Assembly (NCBI RefSeq): GCF_000336935.1
Contig: NZ_AOME01000078.1
Coordinates: 9,160 to 66,825, forward strand
Direction of reading: 5' to 3'
Source: Halococcus salifodinae DSM 8989
GTDB lineage: Archaea; Halobacteriota; Halobacteria; Halobacteriales; Halococcaceae
Length of the DNA stretch: 57,666 bases
In this document: positions 1-8,444 of the stretch, one piece after another
Position numbering within the stretch: the stretch's first letter is position 1
Layout of the letters: each line of letters begins with the position of its first letter
Position numbers and translations under genes: made by a program
The notes under the pieces: model-generated
Database searches by the model: none
Told to the model about the DNA's origin: nothing
What the model saw: the letters and a program-made list of their open reading frames with translations, nothing else

Positions 1-403
1 CCAGCCGGATCGCCTCACCACCGTAGATCAGCGCGGGCCCCTGTCCCGGTGGCAGGGGGGCGATCCGAAGCCCGGTCGCCATCTCGCCGAGACCGGAGCC
101 CACGAGCCCGCCGGCGTACGCGAGCACCGCGAAATAGCCCACTGCGAGCGCGCCCGCGGCGTAGCGTCGCCGCCGACTCGCTGCCGGCGCGTCGGTCCGA
201 ACGAGCGCCCAGAGACCGACGTTGATCCAGATGAACGGGTAGACGTAGTACCGGATCGCGGTCGGTGTGACGTTCGGCTGGACGAGGTAGAGCAACAGCG
301 CCAGGAGTTCGGCGGTGACGAGAATCGCGCCCCACAGCAGGGCTTCGGGTGTCGGACTGACGCGAGCGAGGCGATCGCGGACGGCGATGCGGTCGTAGCT
401 CAT
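1..403 (-). CDS. Partial haloarchaeal membrane protein, DUF7546-like
   Basis: The start codon is at 403 and the frame stays open to the window edge, giving 134 residues of a longer protein. At least three hydrophobic segments are visible: after PTPEALLWG, around YYVYPFIWINVGLWALV, and around AAGALAVGYFAVLAYAGG, so it is an integral membrane protein. It starts 22 nt after the stop of the heme synthase gene on the same strand, so the two are probably co-transcribed. Haloarchaeal oxidase loci often carry a small membrane protein of unknown function (DUF7546) at this place, and I assign it there from context and general appearance. A direct role in oxidase or heme assembly is inference. The C-terminus is not in the window. 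Confidence 0.6.
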   Translation of the reverse strand, partial: MSYDRIAVRDRLARVSPTPEALLWGAILVTAELLALLLYLVQPNVTPTAIRYYVYPFIWINVGLWALVRTDAPAASRRRRYAAGALAVGYFAVLAYAGGLVGSGLGEMATGLRIAPLPPGQGPALIYGGEAIRL

Positions 404-425
404 GAGTGGTCTGGAAAGTACGAGG

Positions 426-1949
426 TCACAGCACGACAGCGTCGATCACGACCGCGACGAGCACCGCACCGAGGTAGGCGTTCGACGCGTGGAACGCCCG
501 GAACGCGGCGTCCTCGGTCCGCTCGCGGTGGAGCCGGACCACCGCCCAGAGGAAGAGGCCGCCGAAGGCGACCGTGGCCGCGCCGTAGAGCCACCCGAGT
601 TCGGCGACCGCAGCGAGCACGCTCGCGCCGAGCAGGGTGGCCCCGAGATACCACAGGATGTGCCGGCGGGTGACCCGATCGCCACGCACAAGCGGCATCA
701 TCGGGAACCCGCCGCGCTCGTAGTCGTCCTTGTACGCCAGGGCGAGGTTGTAGAAATGCGCCGGCGTCCAGAGGAAGATCACGCCCGCGAGCGCGAGGCC
801 CGGGATTCCGATCTTTCCCGTGACGCCGACCCAGCCGATGATCGCCGGCAGCGCGCCCGCAGCACCCCCGAGCACCGTGTTCTGCACAGTGTTGGGTTTG
901 AGTACGAGCGTGTAGATCACGCTGTAAAACAGGATGGCACACAGTCCGAGCGCCGCCGAGAGCAGGTTCACGGTGGCGAACAGACCGAGCGACGCGACCG
1001 CGAGCACGCAGCCGAAGATCATCGCGTTGCGGACACCGACTTCGTCGGTCGCGAGCGGCCGGTCGGCGGTCCGCTGCATCCGCCGGTCGATGTCGCGTTC
1101 GAGGACGTGGTTGAACGTGCCGCTCGCACCGATCGCGAGCACCCCACCACCGAGCACCCGCACGACGGTGCCAGCGTCGAGGTTTGGTCCGGCCGCGAGC
1201 GCCATCCCGGCGGCCGCGACGAGACACAGCAACCACATCAGTCGGGGTTTCATCAGCCGGAAGTACGCCGTGCCGACGGTCCGTGCGCGTTCGATCAGCC
1301 CCTCGTCAGCCGGCGACGGCGATCGGTTCGACAGTGGTTCGACGTCGTTCTCGACGACCGCTGGCTCGTCCGAGTCGTCAGCGGAGACCGTTCCGGCTGT
1401 CACCTGTTCGGTGGCTGTCGCGGCCGACGGAGCGGCGTCCGCGGCTCGTGCGTCGGTATCGGCTGCTGCGGCCGGTGTGTCGGTGCCGGGAGCATCGATT
1501 TCGAGCGTCCACGCGAGCGCGACGACGAGGCCGGTGAAGATCCCGACGCCACAGAGCAGGTGGGCGGTCGAAATCCACTCCGCGCTGGTGGTCGCGGCGA
1601 GCGCACCGATCCCGATCTGGACCGGGTAGAGCACGAACGGCACGGCGAGAGCGGTCTTCGCGCGTCGCGGGGTCGGCGCGCGCCAGGCGGCGACGATCGC
1701 GCCGAGGACGAGCAGGCCAACGAGGGCCGCGGCGATGCGATGGCCCCACGCGATGGCGAGGCGTGGGTTCGAGAGGTCGACGCCGCAGGCTGGCCACGTC
1801 GTACACGCGGCGGCGGCGTGCGAGAGCGTCGTGGTCGCCCCGATCACGATCAGGAGGTAGACGCCGACGGCGGCGGCGGCGAGCAGCGTCGTCACCCGCG
1901 TCGGGACGGAGTCTGTATCGGTGGCCACGGCTAGTGTAACTCGACTCAT
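426..1949 (-). CDS. ctaB: Heme O synthase with N-terminal CtaA-like (heme A synthase) domain
   Basis: This 507-residue membrane protein joins two domains. Residues about 15-150 contain four membrane segments with histidines in TLSHAAAA, WGHRIAAAL and STAHLLCG and a Cys pair in CTTWPAC, features of a CtaA/COX15 half-domain. A polar Asp/Thr/Ala linker follows. From about residue 225 comes a UbiA prenyltransferase domain with the allylic-diphosphate motif NHVLERDIDRRM and the second motif around YTLVLKPN. The C-terminal part should farnesylate protoheme to heme O for the neighbouring oxidase; the N-terminal part may oxidise heme O to heme A. ATG at 1949 is preferred over the upstream TTG/GTG-type extension because homologues begin close to it. 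It is divergent from coxB. Confidence 0.88.
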   Translation of the reverse strand: MSRVTLAVATDTDSVPTRVTTLLAAAAVGVYLLIVIGATTTLSHAAAACTTWPACGVDLSNPRLAIAWGHRIAAALVGLLVLGAIVAAWRAPTPRRAKTALAVPFVLYPVQIGIGALAATTSAEWISTAHLLCGVGIFTGLVVALAWTLEIDAPGTDTPAAAADTDARAADAAPSAATATEQVTAGTVSADDSDEPAVVENDVEPLSNRSPSPADEGLIERARTVGTAYFRLMKPRLMWLLCLVAAAGMALAAGPNLDAGTVVRVLGGGVLAIGASGTFNHVLERDIDRRMQRTADRPLATDEVGVRNAMIFGCVLAVASLGLFATVNLLSAALGLCAILFYSVIYTLVLKPNTVQNTVLGGAAGALPAIIGWVGVTGKIGIPGLALAGVIFLWTPAHFYNLALAYKDDYERGGFPMMPLVRGDRVTRRHILWYLGATLLGASVLAAVAELGWLYGAATVAFGGLFLWAVVRLHRERTEDAAFRAFHASNAYLGAVLVAVVIDAVVL

Positions 1950-2011
1950 TGCTTCGTCGCGACCGCACTTAGGCCCCGCGTTTTCGGCCACCGAGCGGGA
2001 AAGTCAGCAGG

Positions 2012-2019
2012 TATTTATG
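2012..2019 (+). promoter_or_regulatory. TATA box of coxB
   Basis: TATTTATG lies 25-32 nt before the chosen coxB start at 2044. This is the usual spacing for a leaderless haloarchaeal transcript and supports that start over upstream in-frame codons. Confidence 0.55.
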
Positions 2020-2043
2020 CGCTACCGGCAAACTCCAGACCAA

Positions 2044-2910
2044 ATGAAGCGAACGCGTATCGGCCTCTTCGCACCGCTCGTCGTCGCGCTACTTCTCGCC
2101 GCTGTCGAGCCGGCGATGGCGCAGTCGGTCACCGAGCGGATGATCTCGAACCTGAACACCTCGCTGCTGTACGTGGCGATCCCGATCACGATCCTCGTCG
2201 AGGTCATCCTGATCTACACGGTCATCCGATTCCGGAACAACGACGATCCCCAGCCAACCAGGGAGAACCGTCGTCTCGAGATCACGTGGACGATCACGAC
2301 CGCGATCATCCTGCTGTTCGTCGGACTCGCATCGTTCGCCGTCCTCGCGAACCCCTACGTCTCGCTGGTGCCCGACGCGAGCGGCGGCCAGGCCCAGGCC
2401 CAGGCCCAACAGCAGGTCGGGGCGGACGTGTTGATCAACCAGTCAGGCGCGACCGCACCCCCACCGGACAGTGACGCGGTCGAAGTCGAGATCATCTCCT
2501 ACCAGTGGGGCTGGACCTTCCACTACCCCGAGGCAGGCGTCAACGCCTCCACACTCGCCGTTCCGAACGGGACCGACACCTACTTCCACATCACCTCGAC
2601 CGACGTGATCCACGCGGTCCACGTCCCCGAACTCGGGCTGAAACAGGACGCGGTCCCCGGCGAGTACAACACCATCAAGACCAAACCCACCGAACCCGGC
2701 TCCTACCAGCTCTACTGCGCCGAGTTCTGTGGCTCGGGCCACTCCGGGATGCTCGCGAACATGACCGTGATGCCCCAGGACGACTACCAACAGTGGCTCG
2801 GCCAGCAGGAGGCGTCCGGCGGTAACGCCTCGTCGGGCGGCAACGCTTCGGCAGGCGGCAACGCCTCCAACAGCTCGGCGATGAGTGCGATCCCGGCGAA
2901 GCCGGCGTAA
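2044..2910 (+). CDS. coxB: Cytochrome c oxidase subunit II
   Basis: The 288-residue protein has an N-terminal signal/membrane segment (MKRTRIGLFAPLVVALLLA), two membrane hairpin segments, and a CuA cupredoxin domain facing outside. CuA ligands are visible: His190 and the block C225-x-E227-x-C229-x3-H233-x2-M236. It receives electrons from a mobile copper protein (halocyanin in this group) and passes them to subunit I. The C-terminal tail carries four N-glycosylation sequons (three NAS and one NSS) spaced by GG, an unusual feature. ATG at 2044 is chosen because of the TATA box 25-32 nt upstream and the typical signal peptide. It is divergent from ctaB and followed by the dehydrogenase gene. 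Confidence 0.95.
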   Translation: MKRTRIGLFAPLVVALLLAAVEPAMAQSVTERMISNLNTSLLYVAIPITILVEVILIYTVIRFRNNDDPQPTRENRRLEITWTITTAIILLFVGLASFAVLANPYVSLVPDASGGQAQAQAQQQVGADVLINQSGATAPPPDSDAVEVEIISYQWGWTFHYPEAGVNASTLAVPNGTDTYFHITSTDVIHAVHVPELGLKQDAVPGEYNTIKTKPTEPGSYQLYCAEFCGSGHSGMLANMTVMPQDDYQQWLGQQEASGGNASSGGNASAGGNASNSSAMSAIPAKPA

Positions 2911-3142
2911 ACTCCCTTCGACACGACGAGCATCGTTCCCGACCGACATCACGGCTGCTCGACCAAAGAATCATTTCTGCGCTCTCGTTTGCTGTAGACA
3001 TGCAACGCATTCGTCCAGTCCACTCGTTCACGACGGCCATGCAACGAGTGACCCGACCGCGGACGACCGAGTCAGAATTCGGGAGGCGTCCCCGTGATTC
3101 GGTCTCTCTCGACGGGATCGAACGCCGGGAGGTCGCTCGACG

Positions 3143-6100
3143 ATGACCAGCGAGTTCGACCGGTCGCCGACGGCCGACCGACCAGCACACGACGCGAGCT
3201 ACGACCACCGAAGCACCACGGTGGCACGGCCGGAGCTCCTCGACGATCTCCGATCGCGGATCGAGGGCGACGCACGCTTCGATACCTACACCAGACAGCT
3301 CTACGCCACCGACGCGAGCGCCTACGAGATGACGCCAATCGGCGTCGTCTTTCCTCGCTCGACTGCCGACGTGGCCGCGGTGATGGGCTACTGTGCCGAG
3401 CGGTCGATTCCGGTGCTCCCGCGTGGCGGCGGAACCAGCCTCGCGGGACAGGCGGTCAACGAGGCCGTCGTCCTCGATTTCACCCGTTACATGGATTCGC
3501 TCGTCGACGTCGATCCCGACGTGCGGACCGCACGTGCCCAGCCAGGGAGCTATCTCGCCGACATCGACGCGGCGCTCGCCTCCCACGGGCTGAAGTTCGC
3601 GCCCGATCCGGCGTGGGGCGACAAGAGCACCCTTGGGGGTGCGATCGGCAACAACTCCACGGGCGCACACTCGCTGAAATACGGCAAGACCGACGCCTAC
3701 GTCGAATCGTGTGAGGTCGTCCTCGCCGACGGCACCGTGACCGAGTTCGGCGAGATCGGGATCGAGGAACTCCACGACCGCGCCGATCCGGCAGGAGATC
3801 TCGAAGCGCAGATTCACGCCGCCGTCGCGCGGATTCTCGACGAGGAGGTGGACGCGATCGAGGACGCCTATCCCGATCTGAAGCGCAACGTCTCGGGGTA
3901 CGATCTCGATCGACTGGTCGAGGACGCCCGCGAGGTACAACGCGCCTCGGAACGGACGAACGGCGAAGCCGTGAGCGAGTCCGGATCGGTGAACCTCGCC
4001 CGCCTGCTCTGTGGCAGCGAGGGCACCCTCGCGATCGTCACCGAGGCCACCGTTTCGCTCGAACCCATCCCCGAAACGAAGGCCGTTGCGCTGCTGACGT
4101 ACGACTCACTCGGCGATGCGATGGAAGACGTCACACCCATCCTCGAACACGATCCCGCCGCCGTCGAGGTGATGGACGATGTGTTGCTCGATCTCGCGCG
4201 TGACACCAGTGAGTTCGCCGACGTCGTCGGCATGCTGTCCGACGGGACCGACTCCGTCCTCCTCGTCGAATTCTACGCCGACTCCGATGCCGACGGCAAA
4301 CAACAGGTCGCCGACCTGATCGCCGACCGGGTGCCCGACGGCGATCCAGCGACGGAGCCGAGCGCCGGCGCGGCCGAACGGACGGACGAACGACGGTACG
4401 CCCGGGCGGCGATGGAGGCCCACGACGCCGACACCCGCGCACGGTTCTGGAAGCTCCGGAAATCCGGGCTCCCGATCCTGCTCTCGCGGACCTCCGACGC
4501 GAAGCATATCTCGTTCATCGAGGACTGCGCCGTCCCCGCAGAACGCCTCCCGGAGTACGTCGCCGGGTTTCAGGAGATCCTCGACGACAACGACACGTTC
4601 GCGAGTTTTTACGCCCACGCCGGTCCCGGCGTGCTCCACGTCCGGCCGCTGATCGACACCAAAACCGTCGATGGCGTCGAGTCGATGGAACGGATCGCCG
4701 ACGCCGTGACCGATCTCGTGGTGGAGCTCGACGGGTCGGTGTCTGGCGAGCACGGCGACGGTCGCGCCCGCACTCAGTGGAACCGGAAACTCTACGGCGA
4801 CCACCTCTGGGGCGTGTTTCGCGACCTCAAATCGGCGTTCGATCCCGACTGGCTCCTGAACCCGGGCCAGGTCTGTGGCCTTCCCGACGAGGCGGCAGAC
4901 GATGCCGGGCAGGGAAGCACGGACGCGCCTGATCTGACCGAGAACCTCCGGTTCGATCCCGACTACGAGTTCGACGCCGGGTTCGATCCCGCACTCCAGT
5001 GGCAAAACGAGAACGGGTTCGAGGGGATGGCCGAGCTCTGTCACGGCTGCGGCGGCTGTCGGGGTCACCAGTCGACCACCGGCGGCACGATGTGTCCGAC
5101 CTACCGAGCCGCGGAGGAAGAGATCCTGAGCACCCGCGGCCGGGCGAACCTGCTCCGCCAGGCGATGAGCGGCGATCTCGGGGCGGCGACAGCCGCCAAC
5201 TCGGAGCGGGCCGCACGGCCCGCGAAGGGAGACGGATCTGAAGCAGCGTTCGACGTCGAGTTCATGAACGAGGTGATGGATCTGTGTATCGGCTGCAAGG
5301 GCTGTGCGAACGACTGTCCGAGCGAGGTCGACATGGCGAAGATGAAGGCCGAGGTCACCCACGAACACCACCAGCGCCACGGCGCGAGCCTCCGCGATCG
5401 TCTCTTCGCCAACATCGACCGGCTCTCGGCGCTCGGCAGTCGGTTCGCGCCGCTCTCGAACTGGGCATCCGAGCTGCCGGGCGCGCGCACCGTATTGGAG
5501 AAGACCGTCGGTATCGCCCCTGACCGCACCCTTCCCACGTTCCACGACGAGTCTTTCGAGGACTGGTTCGAGGCACGCGGCGGCGCGCGGGTGCCGGCCG
5601 GTGACGCCGATCGGCGTGTCCTGCTCTTTCCGGACACCTACACCAACTACAACCATCCGGAAGCCGGGAAAGCCGCCGTCGCGGTGCTCGAAGCCGCCCA
5701 AATCCACGTTCGGCTGCCGCTCGGGGTCGCCGACAGCGGGCGGCCCGCGTTCTCGAAGGGGTTCCTCGACAAGGCGCGCACGGCCGCCGAGCAGAACGTC
5801 GCCGCGCTCGCGCCGCTGGTCCGCCGGAACTGGGATGTCGTGGTCGTCGAACCCTCTGATGCGGTGATGTTCCAGTCCGACTATCTCGATTTGCTCGGAC
5901 CCGACGAGAGCGCGCCCACGGGTACCGTCGCGGCCGGTGAGGCCGGCGAACAGCCGGCGACGGACGGTGGGACGGCACAAGGTGGCATCGAGATCGTCGC
6001 CGAAAACACCTACGGCGTGATGGAGTATCTCGATCGGTTCCGCCTCGACGAGACGCTCGACACTGCCAGTCCCGACGAGTCGCTCACGTACCACGGCCAC

Positions 6101-6391
6101 TGCCACCAGAAGGCCACGAAGAAAGACCACCACGCGGTGGGCGTGCTCCGACGGGCGGGCTACGAGATCGATCCGCTCGACTCGGGCTGCTGTGGGATGG
6201 CCGGTTCGTTCGGCTACGAGGCCGAACATCGCTCGATGAGCCGGGCGATCGCCGACGTGCTTTTCGACCAAGTGGAGCGGAGCGACGGCGATCGGGTCGT
6301 CGCACCGGGTGCGTCCTGCCGGAGTCAGATCGGCGAGCGCGTCGACGGCGAGCCGCCACATCCGATCGAGAAACTCGCCGAAACGCTTTGA
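3143..6391 (+). CDS. FAD-linked 2-hydroxyacid (D-lactate-type) dehydrogenase with Fe-S domain
   Basis: This 1082-residue protein fuses an FAD_binding_4 domain (RGGGTSLAGQAV near residue 95; PAWGDKSTLGGAIGNNSTGA near 155), an FAD-oxidase C domain, a ferredoxin-like domain with two Cys clusters (CHGCGGC...MCP near 635 and CIGCKGCANDCP near 715), and a C-terminal CCG domain (GHCHQKAT and GCCGMAGSFGYE). This is the architecture of GlpC-fused D-lactate dehydrogenases and of bacterial YdiJ. It probably oxidises a D-2-hydroxyacid and hands electrons to menaquinone; the substrate is not readable from sequence. It lies on its own strand between coxB and coxC, a possible functional link between substrate oxidation and the oxidase. 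The 3' end overlaps an 18-bp tandem repeat that contains its stop codon. Confidence 0.85.
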   Translation: MTSEFDRSPTADRPAHDASYDHRSTTVARPELLDDLRSRIEGDARFDTYTRQLYATDASAYEMTPIGVVFPRSTADVAAVMGYCAERSIPVLPRGGGTSLAGQAVNEAVVLDFTRYMDSLVDVDPDVRTARAQPGSYLADIDAALASHGLKFAPDPAWGDKSTLGGAIGNNSTGAHSLKYGKTDAYVESCEVVLADGTVTEFGEIGIEELHDRADPAGDLEAQIHAAVARILDEEVDAIEDAYPDLKRNVSGYDLDRLVEDAREVQRASERTNGEAVSESGSVNLARLLCGSEGTLAIVTEATVSLEPIPETKAVALLTYDSLGDAMEDVTPILEHDPAAVEVMDDVLLDLARDTSEFADVVGMLSDGTDSVLLVEFYADSDADGKQQVADLIADRVPDGDPATEPSAGAAERTDERRYARAAMEAHDADTRARFWKLRKSGLPILLSRTSDAKHISFIEDCAVPAERLPEYVAGFQEILDDNDTFASFYAHAGPGVLHVRPLIDTKTVDGVESMERIADAVTDLVVELDGSVSGEHGDGRARTQWNRKLYGDHLWGVFRDLKSAFDPDWLLNPGQVCGLPDEAADDAGQGSTDAPDLTENLRFDPDYEFDAGFDPALQWQNENGFEGMAELCHGCGGCRGHQSTTGGTMCPTYRAAEEEILSTRGRANLLRQAMSGDLGAATAANSERAARPAKGDGSEAAFDVEFMNEVMDLCIGCKGCANDCPSEVDMAKMKAEVTHEHHQRHGASLRDRLFANIDRLSALGSRFAPLSNWASELPGARTVLEKTVGIAPDRTLPTFHDESFEDWFEARGGARVPAGDADRRVLLFPDTYTNYNHPEAGKAAVAVLEAAQIHVRLPLGVADSGRPAFSKGFLDKARTAAEQNVAALAPLVRRNWDVVVVEPSDAVMFQSDYLDLLGPDESAPTGTVAAGEAGEQPATDGGTAQGGIEIVAENTYGVMEYLDRFRLDETLDTASPDESLTYHGHCHQKATKKDHHAVGVLRRAGYEIDPLDSGCCGMAGSFGYEAEHRSMSRAIADVLFDQVERSDGDRVVAPGASCRSQIGERVDGEPPHPIEKLAETL

Positions 6392-6442
6392 GCCGCCGAA
6401 ACGCTTTGAGACGCCGAAACGCTTTGAGACGCCGAAACGCTC
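6377..6442. repeat. 18-bp tandem repeat across the dehydrogenase stop codon
   Basis: Units starting at 6377, 6395, 6413 and 6431 share GCCGAAACGCTTTGAG; the fourth is truncated. The first unit encodes the last residues (AETL) and the stop of the dehydrogenase. A diverged copy appears near 6459. The repeats fill most of the 80-nt gap before the convergent coxC stop. Confidence 0.85.
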
Positions 6443-6471
6443 CGATCGACGTTTTCAGCCGCCGAAACCGC

Positions 6472-7332
6472 TCAGACGTTCGCGACAGCGCCGACGTAGA
6501 GCACCACGACCAGGAAGAGCCAGACCACGTCGACGAAGTGCCAGTACATCGAGACCGTGCTCACGGAGGTGTGACGTTCGGCGGAGTACTGGCCGGCGAA
6601 CGCCCGGATGAGGACGATCCCGATCAGGATCGCCCCGAGCGTGACGTGGAGACCGTGGAGGCCCGTGAGCCCGAAGAAGGCGCTCGCGAAGATGCCGCTA
6701 GTGAGCGTGAACCCCTCGTGGACGATGAACTCGTAGTACTCGAGGATCTGCCCACCGATGAAGACGATGCCGAGGAGCGCGGTGACCGAGAGCAAGCCGA
6801 GGAAGCGTTGCCGGTTGCCCTTCCGGAGTGCGACCTCGGCGAAGTGGAACGTGAAACTGCTGATCACGAGGATCGCGGTGTTGGCGAGGACGAGCGAACT
6901 CACCAGCGGTGGTAGCTCGCCGGGTGCCCACGTGCCGACCCGGATGAAGAAGTAGTAGATGAATCCGGCCCCGAAGGTGGCGATCTCGGTCCCGAGGAAC
7001 AGGACCATCGCGAATCGGAGGGTGTCAGCGCTGTGTTCGTCGGTGCCGCGCGCCCAGAAGTCGGCGATGAAGGCGTGATACAGCCAGCCGAACAGGCCAC
7101 CGAGGAACAGTCCGGTGCTGGCGATGAACACCGCCGGACCGGCCATCGGTGACACGATCTCCACGTCGCCACGCCCCAGCAAGAACAGGGCCGCGCCGAC
7201 GTACAGCCCGGCCGCGCCCGCCGCGCTCACGAACGGCCACCAGCTCGCCTCGCCGAACCCGCGCGGCCAGTCCTCGTCCGCCGGGAGGTGATGGCCGCCG
7301 TGTTCTTCCGCCGTATCGTCCGCTGTTCCCAT
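6472..7332 (-). CDS. coxC: Cytochrome c oxidase subunit III
   Basis: The 286-residue protein has seven hydrophobic segments and the typical subunit III pattern: RFAMVLFLGTEIATFGAGF, then TFHFAEVALRKGNR, GQILEYYEF and the C-terminal GLTGLHGLHVTLGA ... YWHFVDVVWLFLFV-type block. Subunit III stabilises the oxidase core. The ATG at 7332 (MGTADDTAEEHGGHH) is chosen over an upstream in-frame codon because homologues begin with a short acidic His-containing leader. The gene is on the opposite strand to coxB and coxA, so the oxidase genes are not one operon here. It is convergent with the dehydrogenase gene. Confidence 0.95.
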   Translation of the reverse strand: MGTADDTAEEHGGHHLPADEDWPRGFGEASWWPFVSAAGAAGLYVGAALFLLGRGDVEIVSPMAGPAVFIASTGLFLGGLFGWLYHAFIADFWARGTDEHSADTLRFAMVLFLGTEIATFGAGFIYYFFIRVGTWAPGELPPLVSSLVLANTAILVISSFTFHFAEVALRKGNRQRFLGLLSVTALLGIVFIGGQILEYYEFIVHEGFTLTSGIFASAFFGLTGLHGLHVTLGAILIGIVLIRAFAGQYSAERHTSVSTVSMYWHFVDVVWLFLVVVLYVGAVANV

Positions 7333-7449
7333 GCGCTCGGGTTGCGGACCGACCACCAAAAACCCTCCCAACCTCCTCGGTCGCCACGATCGCCGTCGTG
7401 GTCGCGTGGCTTTCGATGGATTTCTTACGCTCGCTGCCCAACGTCGGGT

Positions 7450-7854
7450 ATGGATGAGCAGCCCGGAATCAGCGACCAGTACCGGATGTCGAGCCCCTGG
7501 CCGCTGATCGTGGTCCTCGGGTTCGTGTGTTCGGAGCTCGGCCTCCTCTTTAACGTCTTCCCGGTCGCCGTCGGCGGCCTCCTGTTGCTCGTCGCGTCGG
7601 TCGCGGGGATCGTCCAGGAGTCGGGCTACGCCGAGCGGCCCTGGAACCTGCTCGTGGGGCTCGGGCTCGCGCTCGTGGCGCTCGGCGCGATCCTCGCGTT
7701 CACCCAGCTCGATACCCTCTCGGTCGACGCGCTCGCGACCACTCTGCTCGAACCCAGCGCGATCGTCGCCCGTGGTGCGGCGCTCGCGGTCGCGGGAGTG
7801 GTCGCCGCACTCGTGGGGGCCGGCGGACGGTACGTCGAGAACGATCCGTACTGA
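7450..7854 (+). CDS. Small membrane protein of the oxidase locus (DUF7541-like)
   Basis: The 134-residue protein has a short polar N-terminus (MDEQPGISDQYRMSSPWP) and four hydrophobic segments. I recognise it as the type of small conserved membrane protein found with haloarchaeal cox genes (DUF7541); the biochemical role is unknown. It is divergent from coxC, with a T-rich stretch around 7423-7431 at a suitable distance for a promoter, and is followed 40 nt later by another membrane gene. A role as accessory oxidase subunit or assembly factor is inferred only from position. Confidence 0.7.
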   Translation: MDEQPGISDQYRMSSPWPLIVVLGFVCSELGLLFNVFPVAVGGLLLLVASVAGIVQESGYAERPWNLLVGLGLALVALGAILAFTQLDTLSVDALATTLLEPSAIVARGAALAVAGVVAALVGAGGRYVENDPY

Positions 7855-7863
7855 ACCGACAAC

Positions 7864-7871
7864 CTATTTAT
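7864..7871 (+). promoter_or_regulatory. TATA box of the DUF6684-like gene
   Basis: CTATTTAT lies 24-31 nt before the ATG at 7895, so this gene has its own leaderless promoter although it sits only 40 nt after the preceding stop. Confidence 0.55.
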
Positions 7872-7894
7872 CGGGCTGGCCGAACCCGCGGCCA

Positions 7895-8287
7895 ATGTCA
7901 GAGCGTACCTTCGACCGCGAGACGCTCCTCGATCTCACGGTCAACGTCATCCCCCTGGGGATCATCCTGTTTTTCGTGGTGCTGTTTCTCGTCGTCAGGC
8001 CGTGGGAGCAGAACCTCTTCCTGACGGCGGTGAGCATGGCGCTGCTGGTGGTTCCCTTCGTCGCGCTCGCGCTCCTCACGTACTTCTCCGGACGGGCGAT
8101 CGCCGGAGCCGAACAGGCCGACGCCGAAGCGGTGACCACCGATTCCAGCACCGCCGAATCCGGATCGACGGGTGCGACCGCTGACCTCGCCGATGGCGTC
8201 ACCGCCGAGACGGCCGACGACGAAACGACGACCGATGGGGATGACGACGATCTCGAACCGGCCGTCACCGAAGCCGACTCGGAGTGA
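7895..8287 (+). CDS. Two-helix membrane protein (DUF6684-like)
   Basis: The 130-residue protein begins with a polar segment (MSERTFDRETLLDLTVN), then has two transmembrane helices (IIPLGIILFFVVLFLVV-type and LTAVSMALLVVPFVALALLTY) separated by the short loop RPWEQN, and ends with a long acidic Thr/Ala-rich cytosolic tail. This matches the DUF6684 family that accompanies coxA in haloarchaea. The function is unknown; a link to oxidase assembly is inference from its place 157 nt before coxA and its own TATA box. Confidence 0.7.
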   Translation: MSERTFDRETLLDLTVNVIPLGIILFFVVLFLVVRPWEQNLFLTAVSMALLVVPFVALALLTYFSGRAIAGAEQADAEAVTTDSSTAESGSTGATADLADGVTAETADDETTTDGDDDDLEPAVTEADSE

Positions 8288-8414
8288 CGATCGACCGGTC
8301 GTGATCCGGCCGTCGAACCGTCTCCATCCCGCCGTCGGTCTCGACCCAATTCGCCCGCGAAGAGGCTCCTGTCGGGCGATTCGTCTTCCCGAACTGCTGG
8401 CCGAAATCTAAGGA

Positions 8415-8423
8415 TTCTTTACG
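8415..8423 (+). promoter_or_regulatory. TATA-like element of coxA
   Basis: TTCTTTACG lies 22-30 nt before the coxA start at 8445, in keeping with a leaderless transcript. Confidence 0.45.
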
Positions 8424-8444
8424 CTGTGGATTCGAGATCCGCGT

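Noticed and set aside
402-1934. Long plus-strand ORF opposite the heme synthase gene
   Set aside because: Arg/Glu-rich shadow of a clear membrane protein on the other strand; no domain, typical of GC-rich antisense frames.
3001-3142. Short gene upstream of the dehydrogenase
   Set aside because: Only fragmentary frames with unusual composition; nothing supports coding. ATGCAACG occurs twice but without further structure.
4106-6361. 751-codon minus-strand ORF opposite the dehydrogenase
   Set aside because: Antisense shadow; the plus strand encodes complete FAD and Fe-S motifs.
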